Below, piece after piece: positions 17,319-23,102 of a stretch of 64,000 nucleotides of DNA. The stretch spans positions 6,820,001 through 6,884,000 of the forward strand of contig NZ_JAMZDZ010000001.1 of assembly GCF_024172085.1 (NCBI RefSeq). Direction: 5' to 3'. The notes beneath the pieces were generated by a model, which worked only from the letters and a program-made list of their open reading frames with translations, was not told where the DNA came from and made no database searches. The position numbers and the translations under genes were made by a program. This stretch comes from Hamadaea flava (GTDB taxonomy: Bacteria > Actinomycetota > Actinomycetes > Mycobacteriales > Micromonosporaceae). Position 1 is the first letter of the stretch; each line of letters begins with the position of its first letter.

Positions 17319-18068
17319 ATGATCGGCGACGGCGCGACGGACTGGACGGAGACCGAAGGCGAGGTACCCGCCGAGCCCGCCGTGAACCCGCGGGCGATCA
17401 TGGACTGGCCGAGGTTCGTGACCGCCTGGGCCGCCGCCAACGACGGATTCGACCTGCGGCACGCCGGACCTGGGCAGCGCTGGTGGGCTCGGCTGGCGTA
17501 CCGGTGTGGGATCGCACTGACCCGGATCGGGGGCACCGCCGCGGTGACGACCGCCGGAGCGGTGCTGGCCGCCCTGTTTGTCCCGCTGATCGCGGCGGGC
17601 GGCGGGCGCTGGCCGTTGCTGGCCGTCGTCCTCATGGCGATCGGGCTGCTGGCCGAGGGGGCCAGCCGGGCGGTGAGCGTACTGCTCGGCGGGCCGATGC
17701 GCCGGGAAGCGTTCTACCGCAGCCTCGCCGAACGGGCGGCCGAGCTCTGCTGGCTGTGGGCGGCCGCCGCGCTGGGCGCGGCCACGCTGCTCATCCTGAT
17801 CTGTGGCGTGCTGATGGCAGCGCACGAGTACGTCCGCGCGCGAGCCATGGCCGGTGGCATGCGCCCGGCCGGCACGTCGACGGTAGGCGACCGTCCACTG
17901 CGGATCGCGTGCACGTTCGCCCTGCTGATCATCGCCGCCGTCGTTTCCCCGCTCGCCGAGGATCTGCCCGCCGGCACCAGCACTCTAGTGCTCGCCCTGT
18001 GGGCGTTGCTCGGTCTGTTCGGGTTCGTCCAGCTGCTGGCGGCCGCCCGCAAGGGACTCCGCTTCTGA
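17319..18068 (+). CDS. Membrane protein of unknown function
   Basis: A 249-residue protein with a hydrophilic N-terminal 70 residues containing the motif DWPRFVTAWAAANDGFDLRHAG, then about five hydrophobic helices (two between residues 70 and 115, one near 150, two near the C-terminus) and a short basic end. I do not recognise the family. ATG 17319 was chosen since GGGGG precedes it and the gene begins 19 nt after metF, suggesting co-transcription; an ATG at 17286 would overlap metF. The gene ends just before a long palindrome shared with the convergent acetyltransferase gene. Confidence 0.65.
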   Translation: MIGDGATDWTETEGEVPAEPAVNPRAIMDWPRFVTAWAAANDGFDLRHAGPGQRWWARLAYRCGIALTRIGGTAAVTTAGAVLAALFVPLIAAGGGRWPLLAVVLMAIGLLAEGASRAVSVLLGGPMRREAFYRSLAERAAELCWLWAAAALGAATLLILICGVLMAAHEYVRARAMAGGMRPAGTSTVGDRPLRIACTFALLIIAAVVSPLAEDLPAGTSTLVLALWALLGLFGFVQLLAAARKGLRF

Positions 18069-18088
18069 CCCGTCCCTCTCCCGGCTGC

Positions 18089-18141
18089 AGATCAGGGTTA
18101 CGCATGCCTCCGGGGGCGATGTCGGCACGCGTAACCGTGAT
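18089..18141. repeat. Intergenic palindrome 3
   Basis: 19-nt arms GATCAGGGTTACGCATGCC and GGCACGCGTAACCGTGATC pair at 17 of 19 positions around a 15-nt loop, between the convergent ends of a membrane-protein gene and the GNAT gene. Likely bidirectional terminator; the GATC ends resemble the other palindromes in the window. Confidence 0.65.
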
Positions 18142-18166
18142 CCGCCCGCTTGAAGAGCGCCGGGGA

Positions 18167-18712
18167 TCAGTCCAGCGGCAGCGGACGGCCCAGCACGGCG
18201 AACGGACGGAAGTCTCCCGGGAAGAGGAAATGACGCAGCACATCGGAGAAGCCGAACCGGCGGTAGAGCCGCCAGGCACGGGACTTCTGCTCGTCCGCCT
18301 CCGGTGTGGACAGCAGCGCGGTCTCCCCGGTCGCCATCTTCAGCAGGGCGCTGAGCTGCTGGGCGCCGATGCCGTGGCCCTGCGCCGCCGGGCGTACGTG
18401 CAGCTCGACGATCTCGAACGGATCGGTCATCCAGAGTTTGCGCTGGTCGGCGTCGAGCGCCGAGCTGACCTGGTCGTGCCACCACTGGCCGGGCCCGCCC
18501 GGATAGCCGTAGCCGAAGCCGAGCAACTGCCCGTCCGTCGTCAGGGTGGCGACGCCCCGCACGTCGGGACGGCGTACGTGGGCGGCGAAGCGCCCGGCCC
18601 GAGCCTGCAGGTCGGCGCCGGAGTGTCCCATCGCCTCCCCGTAGACCTCGATGACTTCGGACAGCCGCCGTTGCAGGTCTTCCGGAGTCCAGGCGATCAG
18701 CCGGATGCCCAT
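18167..18712 (-). CDS. GNAT family N-acetyltransferase
   Basis: Probable acetyl-CoA-dependent acetyltransferase, 181 residues. The GNAT core is visible as IVELHVRPAAQGHGIGAQQLSALL (motif A, acetyl-CoA binding R/Q-x-x-G-x-G/A), with an earlier strand TLTTDGQLLGFGYGY and a later SRAWRLYRRFGFSDVLRHF. Substrate unknown. M. tuberculosis Rv2170, at the equivalent position, is also a GNAT enzyme. The YbaK-domain gene lies 3 nt upstream on the same strand, so the two form an operon. Confidence 0.85.
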   Translation of the reverse strand: MGIRLIAWTPEDLQRRLSEVIEVYGEAMGHSGADLQARAGRFAAHVRRPDVRGVATLTTDGQLLGFGYGYPGGPGQWWHDQVSSALDADQRKLWMTDPFEIVELHVRPAAQGHGIGAQQLSALLKMATGETALLSTPEADEQKSRAWRLYRRFGFSDVLRHFLFPGDFRPFAVLGRPLPLD

Positions 18713-18715
18713 GGG

Positions 18716-19204
18716 TCAGTTCACCTTCACAGGTACGCCGCCGGTGATCCGCAGCAGCTCGGCGTAGGTGGTGGGGAATACCGACTGGGGCACTCCGCCG
18801 GCCGCCCAGACCTCGGCGTACCCTTCGAGTGCCTGATCGACGATCGTGCGCACCGGCTTGGGATGACCGAGCGGCGCGACGCCGCCGATGGCTTGGCCCG
18901 TGTGCTCGCGGACGAACTCCGGCGTAGCTCGGTCTATACGCGACAGTTCGAGGGTCCGGGCGATCAGCTTGGTGTCCACGCGGTGCGCGCCCGAGGTGAG
19001 GACGAGGAGGGGATCGCCGTCGGCGGAGAAGATCAGCGAGTTGGCGATCTGGCCGACCTCGACGCCGAGCGCGGCCGCGGCCAGCGCCGCGGTGTGCACC
19101 GCCTCCGGGAGGATGCGGACGGTGCTGGGGCGGCCGCTGCCGTCCACCGCGTCGGCGCAGGCGAGGGCGTCCTGCACGGCGCGGACGTTGGGGTGGTCAT
19201 GCAT
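18716..19204 (-). CDS. YbaK/EbsC-type aminoacyl-tRNA deacylase
   Basis: A 162-residue stand-alone editing-domain protein of the YbaK/ProX superfamily, whose members hydrolyse mischarged aminoacyl-tRNA such as Ala- or Cys-tRNA(Pro). Signatures: LGVEVGQIANSLIFSADGDPLLVLTSGAHRVD, with the conserved Lys-equivalent region ANSLIF, ATPEFVREHTGQAIGGVAPLGHP, and the C-terminal VPQSVFPTTYAELLRITGG. Length is normal. It is the upstream gene of a two-gene unit with the GNAT enzyme, and diverges from the mutasome operon across a 499-bp gap. Confidence 0.88.
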   Translation of the reverse strand: MHDHPNVRAVQDALACADAVDGSGRPSTVRILPEAVHTAALAAAALGVEVGQIANSLIFSADGDPLLVLTSGAHRVDTKLIARTLELSRIDRATPEFVREHTGQAIGGVAPLGHPKPVRTIVDQALEGYAEVWAAGGVPQSVFPTTYAELLRITGGVPVKVN

Positions 19205-19268
19205 CCCGCGATTGTCCCACTTGGCGGCTGGAAGGGGGTCCGGCAGCGCGCCGCCGCGAGGTCGGTTT

Positions 19269-19291
19269 TTGTCGTACCTTCGCGGTAGACT
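19269..19291 (+). promoter_or_regulatory. PafBC (RecA-NDp)-like promoter of the imu operon
   Basis: TTGTCG (19269-19274) is separated by 11 nt from the -10 element TAGACT (19286-19291), as in the PafBC-dependent consensus TTGTCRGTG-N8-TAnnnT; the GTG triplet is TAC here. Predicted transcription start near 19298, just upstream of the LexA-type boxes. Confidence 0.5.
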
Positions 19292-19303
19292 TGCCCAAGA
19301 GTT

Positions 19304-19317
19304 CGAACGAGCGTTCT
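19304..19317 (+). promoter_or_regulatory. LexA (SOS) box 1 of the imu operon
   Basis: CGAACGAGCGTTCT differs from the actinobacterial/Bacillus SOS consensus CGAACRNRYGTTCG only in the last base. It lies right after the predicted transcription start, an ideal repressor site. Confidence 0.75.
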
Positions 19318-19324
19318 AGACTTT

Positions 19325-19337
19325 CGAACAGTGTTCG
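19325..19337 (+). promoter_or_regulatory. LexA-type box 2, one base shorter
   Basis: Both half-sites are perfect (CGAAC and GTTCG) but the spacer is 3 nt instead of 4. Centre-to-centre distance to box 1 is about 20 nt, roughly two helical turns, so cooperative binding is possible. Whether LexA tolerates the shorter spacer is not known. Confidence 0.45.
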
Positions 19338-19341
19338 AATA

Positions 19342-19641
19342 GAGTGTCCTGCAGGGGGAGCGGTTCGCGGCCGTGACCCCGCAGGCGGCGCGCTTGCGCA
19401 GCGCGCCACTCCAGAACCGAAGGACATTCGCGGTGTTCGCGGTTCTGACAGGCGGGATCGCCATCCGCCGCCCACCCGACCCCCGGGTGGCGGATGGCGT
19501 ACCCGATCGGTTGGCCGGTCGGGTGTGGTGTGGGGAAGCTCCACACCCCCCGGCCAGCCGGCGAGGCGGTGGCGGCGACGCCGACCACCGCCACGCCCCC
19601 GCCTTGCGTACGCGAGGTGTGGTGAAGCAGCCGCGAGCTGC
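19342..19641 (+). ncRNA. Candidate structured leader RNA of the SOS mutasome operon
   Basis: The about 400-nt 5' leader forms a row of strong hairpins. GAGTG (19342-19346)/CACTC (19407-19411) closes a junction holding CCTGC+GGGG/CCCC+GCAGG (19348-19385) and GCGCGC/GCGCGC (19388-19406). Then CAGAACCG/CGGTTCTG (19412-19447), a bulged stem CGCCATCCG/CGGATGGCG with inner CCACCCG/CGGGTGG (19459-19499) and outer CGGG/CCCG, GGTTGGCCGG/CCGGCCAGCC (19509-19559), GGCGGTGG/CCACCGCC with inner CGGCG/CGCCG (19565-19592), and GCAGC/GCTGC (19627-19641). No protein-like frame with its own ribosome site was found, and it does not match a family I recall. It could be a cis-regulatory leader, a processed small RNA, or an inserted structured element. 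Confidence 0.5.
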
Positions 19642-19703
19642 TGCGTCTTCCCCCGCAGTGGTGTGTTCGACCAGACCGTCGACCGCCGAATGGAGACGCA
19701 CAG

Positions 19704-20153
19704 ATGACCACGCCATCGCTGATCGCGGGTGCCGCCCGTACCACCGTCTCCGCTCATCTGCTGCCGCATCGCACCCCCGTCGAGCTGATCGCGCTCGCTC
19801 GCCGCGGCCTGCTCGAAGCCTCCGCCGCGCCGTCGGCCGCCCAGCGATACGCCACCGCTCACCTGGCCGCCCTGCGCGCGGCCGCCGCCGTTCTCGCCAT
19901 GCGCGCTCAGCCCGTCGCCGGTCGTCGCCGGTCCCGGGTGACCAGCGCCTGGCTCCTGCTCATCAAGGTCGCCCCGGAGCTGGCGGAGTGGGCCGAGTTC
20001 TTCGCCGTCGGCGCCGCCAAGCGGTCGGCCGCCGAGGCCGGCATCGCCAAGGTGACCACCCGGGAGGCCGACGACCTGGTGCGCGCCGCCGGCCAGTTCA
20101 TCGACGTCGTCCAGGGCTCGCTGGGCCTGTCCCATCCCGCCCCGGTCGCCTGA
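19704..20153 (+). CDS. SAV_6107-type HEPN domain protein
   Basis: A 149-residue all-helical protein of the SAV_6107-like HEPN family, found beside imuA'/imuB/dnaE2 in actinobacteria; its role in mutagenesis is not established. Recognised by TPVELIALARRGLLEASAAPSAAQRYATAHLAALRAAAAVLAMR, and the second conserved part SRVTSAWLLLIKVAPELAEWAEFF, with a C-terminal helical segment. A GGAG site precedes ATG 19704. As first gene of the operon it lies directly after the LexA boxes and the structured leader; imuA' starts 28 nt downstream. Confidence 0.85.
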   Translation: MTTPSLIAGAARTTVSAHLLPHRTPVELIALARRGLLEASAAPSAAQRYATAHLAALRAAAAVLAMRAQPVAGRRRSRVTSAWLLLIKVAPELAEWAEFFAVGAAKRSAAEAGIAKVTTREADDLVRAAGQFIDVVQGSLGLSHPAPVA

Positions 20154-20181
20154 CACACCGAGCCGGGGGAGCAGCACAACC

Positions 20182-21159
20182 ATGTCCAGCGCGCGGCGGG
20201 CGGCGGAACTCGCCGAGCTGGTGGCCTCGTCCGGGGCCGGGCCGATCACGGTCGCCTCGGCCGCACGGGGGCGACGGCTGACGCCCGGTTCCGGAGGCTC
20301 CGCCGGTTCGCCCGGCGGCGGGCCTAGAGCAGCGACCAGCGTGGCCGTCGCGGCCGAGTCCGTGACCACGGCCGGGGAGCTCGCCGGCGACGACGTCAGC
20401 CGCATGCTCCCGGTGACGGCCGCGTTGCAACCGCTGCTCCCCGGCGGTGGGCTGCGGCGGGGCAGCACGGTGACGATCACCCGGGCACTGCAGACCCCCG
20501 GCGGGGACGGCTCGCCGGGCGGGGCGCTGCGCGCGGCGGCGACCAGGGCAGCCGCCGCACGCAGCGCTCGAACCCCGAGGCTGACCCCGTTGCGGTCGGC
20601 CGAGCGGACGAGCTGGGGCGGGACCTCGGTGATGCTCGCGTTGCTCGCCGAGGCGTCGCGCGCGGGTTCCTGGTGCGCCATCGTGGGGCTGCCCGAACTC
20701 GGCGTGGCCGCCGCTGCCGAACTGGGCATCGTCCTCGAACGACTGGCCCTGGTGCCGCAGCCCGGCACCAAGTGGCCGGAAGTCGTCGCCACCCTGCTCG
20801 ACGGGTTCGACCTGGTGGTCGTGGCCGTCCGCGAGCAGGTGACCCCGCAGAACGCCGCGCGGCTGTCCGCCCGCGCCCGGCTGCGGGGCAGCGTCCTGCT
20901 CCCGATGGGGCCCTGGGACTCCGCCGACCTGGTCCTTGAGCCAGTCGGCGCGCAGTGGCAGGGGCTGGGTCCCGGGCACGGCCGGCTGCGGTGCCGGCAC
21001 CTGACGATCGCCGCCCGGGGCCGTGGAACGGCCGCCCGGCCCCGGGAGGTCGACGTCTGGCTGCCCACCGAGACGGGCGGGATCCGGCCCCACGTCACCG
21101 AGACCACAGTGGACCCCCGGTCTTCGCGCGGCCACCTGCGCGCGATCTCCGGTGGCTGA
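20182..21159 (+). CDS. imuA': ImuA'-like mutasome protein (RecA-like fold)
   Basis: Accessory factor of the damage-inducible mutagenesis complex with ImuB and DnaE2. The 325-residue product matches the actinobacterial hypothetical protein upstream of imuB: VTAALQPLLPGGGLRRGSTVTI, SVMLALLAEASRAGSWCAIVGLPELGVAAAAELGI, LERLALVPQPG, FDLVVVAV and LLPMGPWDSADLVLE. A low-complexity Gly/Ala/Arg insertion of about 45 residues separates the GSTVTI strand from WGGTSVMLALL, and no intact G-x4-G-K-[ST] Walker A is seen, so ATP binding is doubtful. It overlaps imuB by 8 nt. Control by the upstream LexA boxes is expected. Confidence 0.85.
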   Translation: MSSARRAAELAELVASSGAGPITVASAARGRRLTPGSGGSAGSPGGGPRAATSVAVAAESVTTAGELAGDDVSRMLPVTAALQPLLPGGGLRRGSTVTITRALQTPGGDGSPGGALRAAATRAAAARSARTPRLTPLRSAERTSWGGTSVMLALLAEASRAGSWCAIVGLPELGVAAAAELGIVLERLALVPQPGTKWPEVVATLLDGFDLVVVAVREQVTPQNAARLSARARLRGSVLLPMGPWDSADLVLEPVGAQWQGLGPGHGRLRCRHLTIAARGRGTAARPREVDVWLPTETGGIRPHVTETTVDPRSSRGHLRAISGG

Positions 21160-22690
21160 CGCCGGGCGTACGGCGGTGGTGTGGTGTCCCGACTGGCCGG
21201 TGATCGCCGCCGAGATCATCGACGGAGTGGACGCGGCGGGACCCGTCATCGTCCTGCAGAACAACCGGGTGCTGGCCTGCTCGGCGGCGGCCCGGGCGGA
21301 CGGCGTACGCCGGGGGATGCGCAAACGCGAAGCGCAGAGCACCTCGCCCCGGTCGGTGGCGGTCGACGACGACCCCGGACGTGACGCGCGCGCCTTCGAA
21401 CCGGTGATCGCCGCCGCGGAGGAAGTGGTCGCGGGGGTCGCCGCGCTCCGCCCCGGGACGTGCGCGTTCGCCGTACGCGGTCCGGCCCGCTACTTCGGCG
21501 GTGAACAGATCGCCGCCGAACAGGTCGTCGAGCACATCGCCCAGGTCTGCGGCGTCGAAGCCCAGATCGGCATGGCCGAAGGCGTGTTCGCCGCCGGGAT
21601 CGCCGCCCGGGCCGGCCGGCTCGTCCCCGCCGGGCAGACCGCTGCGTACCTGGCGGGACTGCCGATCGGCCTGCTCGACGGCTTCGGCGGCCGGGCCAAA
21701 CTCATCGACCTCCTGCGTCGCCTCGGCGTACACACCCTGGGGGCGTACGCGGCCCTGCCGCCGTCGGACGTGCTGGCCCGGTTCGGTCTCGACGCCGCCG
21801 TCGCGCACAAGCTCGCGGCCGGACTCGACACCCGCCCGCTGGCGATCCGCAGCGCCCCGCCCGACCTGGCGATCGGCGAGGAGTTCGAAGAACCGATCGA
21901 CCGGGTCGACGTGGCCGCCTTCGCCGCCCGATCACTCGCCGAACAGCTGCACGAACGGCTGGCCGCGTACGGGATGGCCTGCACGCGGCTGGCGATCGAC
22001 GCGGTGACCGTGCACGGGGAGGAACTGCACCGGACCTGGCGGCACGACGGCATCCTGACCGCCGCCGGGATCGCCGACCGGGTCCGGTGGCAGTTGGAAG
22101 GCTGGCTGCTGCGCCCCGAACGGCCGACCGGCGGAGTGCTGCGGCTGACGCTGACGCCGGACGGCGTGTTGCGGCAGGTGGGGCTGCAGCCGGGGCTGTG
22201 GGGCGAGACCGGGCCGGAGCGGGACCGGGCGAACCGGGCGGCCACCCGGGTGCAGGGCCTGCTCGGCCCGGACGCGGTGCTCACCCCGGCGCTCGGCGGC
22301 CGCCAGTACGGGCGGCTCGTCCCGTGGGGGCTGATTCCTTGGGGAGACGAGCGACCGCCGCCGGACGACCGGCCCTGGCCAGGGCGTACGCCCGCCCCGT
22401 CGGGTGCGCTGCTGGCGGTCCCGCAACGGCCGGTGCGGGTCCTCGACGAACACGGCGAACCGGTGACGATCGACGGGCGACTACGGATGAGCGCGCCGCC
22501 CGCCGCCCTGCTCCTCGACGGGGCAGCCGTCCCGATCGTGGGCTGGAACGGACCCTGGCCGATCGACGACCACTGGTGGGACGGCCGGGTCGCCGAACGG
22601 TCGGCCCGGCTCCAGGTCCTGCTCGACGACCGCGCGGTGGTCGTCACGCTGCGCGGCGGCGAGTGGTACGCCGCAGTCGTCTTCGACTGA
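21152..22690 (+). CDS. imuB: ImuB, Y-family polymerase-like mutasome scaffold
   Basis: A 512-residue Y-family homologue that in mycobacteria acts as a hub joining ImuA', DnaE2 and the beta clamp rather than as a polymerase. It starts GRTAVVWCPDWPVIAAEI, where active Y-family enzymes have an acidic DxDxFFA segment, so the catalytic aspartate is missing. Other family parts are intact: GVRRGMRKREAQ, CGVEAQIGMAEGVFAAGIAARAG, LRRLGVHTLGAYAALPPSDVLARFG (helix-hairpin-helix), and the little-finger region. A clear QLPLW-type clamp motif was not located; PWGLIPWGDE follows the expected region. Start GTG 21152 is within the imuA' end. Confidence 0.92.
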   Translation: MADAGRTAVVWCPDWPVIAAEIIDGVDAAGPVIVLQNNRVLACSAAARADGVRRGMRKREAQSTSPRSVAVDDDPGRDARAFEPVIAAAEEVVAGVAALRPGTCAFAVRGPARYFGGEQIAAEQVVEHIAQVCGVEAQIGMAEGVFAAGIAARAGRLVPAGQTAAYLAGLPIGLLDGFGGRAKLIDLLRRLGVHTLGAYAALPPSDVLARFGLDAAVAHKLAAGLDTRPLAIRSAPPDLAIGEEFEEPIDRVDVAAFAARSLAEQLHERLAAYGMACTRLAIDAVTVHGEELHRTWRHDGILTAAGIADRVRWQLEGWLLRPERPTGGVLRLTLTPDGVLRQVGLQPGLWGETGPERDRANRAATRVQGLLGPDAVLTPALGGRQYGRLVPWGLIPWGDERPPPDDRPWPGRTPAPSGALLAVPQRPVRVLDEHGEPVTIDGRLRMSAPPAALLLDGAAVPIVGWNGPWPIDDHWWDGRVAERSARLQVLLDDRAVVVTLRGGEWYAAVVFD

Positions 22691-22757
22691 CCGATCCGCC
22701 AGACCCCGAGCGGGTGACGGACGGGGCAGCGCGGGGGGCCATCGACAGGCATGCTGT

Positions 22758-22970
22758 GTGGCCGTGGAGATGGTGTTCCGGATTCTGTTCACGATCGGGG
22801 CGATGGAGTGCGTGGCGTACGTCGTCGCGGTTTCGCTCCGGGCACGGGGCAAGAGCGGCGACGCGTTGCGGCTGCTGGCTCACCCGCGCGTCCTCGCGAC
22901 CGGGTTGGCCCTGGGCATCGGCGGGCTGGTCGTCGACTACCTCTGGACCATGTTCGCCTTCCCCTTCTGA
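22758..22970 (+). CDS. Small two-helix membrane protein
   Basis: A 70-residue hydrophobic protein between imuB and dnaE2, on the same strand. Two membrane segments are clear: FRILFTIGAMECVAYVVAVSL and ATGLALGIGGLVVDYLWTMFAF, joined by a basic loop (RARGKSGDALRLL). GTG 22758 or GTG 22764 could be the start. No family is recognised. Its place, 67 nt after imuB, suggests it belongs to the damage-inducible unit or simply sits in the gap. It precedes repeat copy D. Confidence 0.55.
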   Translation: MAVEMVFRILFTIGAMECVAYVVAVSLRARGKSGDALRLLAHPRVLATGLALGIGGLVVDYLWTMFAFPF

Positions 22971-22985
22971 CCGTTCGCGTGCCGA

Positions 22986-23074
22986 GTTGATCATTGAGTT
23001 AGGGGAACGATCAGGGCGCTGCGGACACGACACGCCGGTTGATCACGACCGTTAGTTCATGATCGCGCGGAAAA
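22986..23074 (+). repeat. Dispersed 88-bp GATC-rich element, copy D
   Basis: Best-preserved copy: GTTGATCATTGAGTTAGG at the left, CGATCAGGGCGC, GGACACGACACGCCGG, and TTAGTTCATGATCGCGCGGA at the right. It ends 28 nt before the dnaE2 start codon, directly upstream of the dnaE2 -10 element. Confidence 0.9.
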
Positions 23075-23087
23075 CCCGCGGGGGGTT

Positions 23088-23101
23088 AGTACAATTGTTC
23101 G
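23088..23101 (+). promoter_or_regulatory. dnaE2 -10 element with overlapping degenerate LexA box
   Basis: TACAAT (23090-23095) is 7 nt from the GTG start, giving a leaderless mRNA. Overlapping it, AGTAC-AATT-GTTCG matches the SOS consensus with a perfect right half-site and 3 of 5 bases in the left. It would let LexA control dnaE2 separately from imuA'/imuB. Confidence 0.45.
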
Positions 23102-23102
23102 G

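Noticed and set aside
19342-19641. IscB/HEARO-type omega RNA or retron RNA
   Set aside because: No IscB, TnpB or reverse transcriptase gene is present nearby and I see no hallmark sequence, so it is left as an unassigned structured leader.
19205-19703. Long open frames on both strands through the imu leader
   Set aside because: They read across hairpin arms, have no ribosome site or recognisable protein features, and run into neighbouring genes in other frames; explained by GC-rich codon structure.
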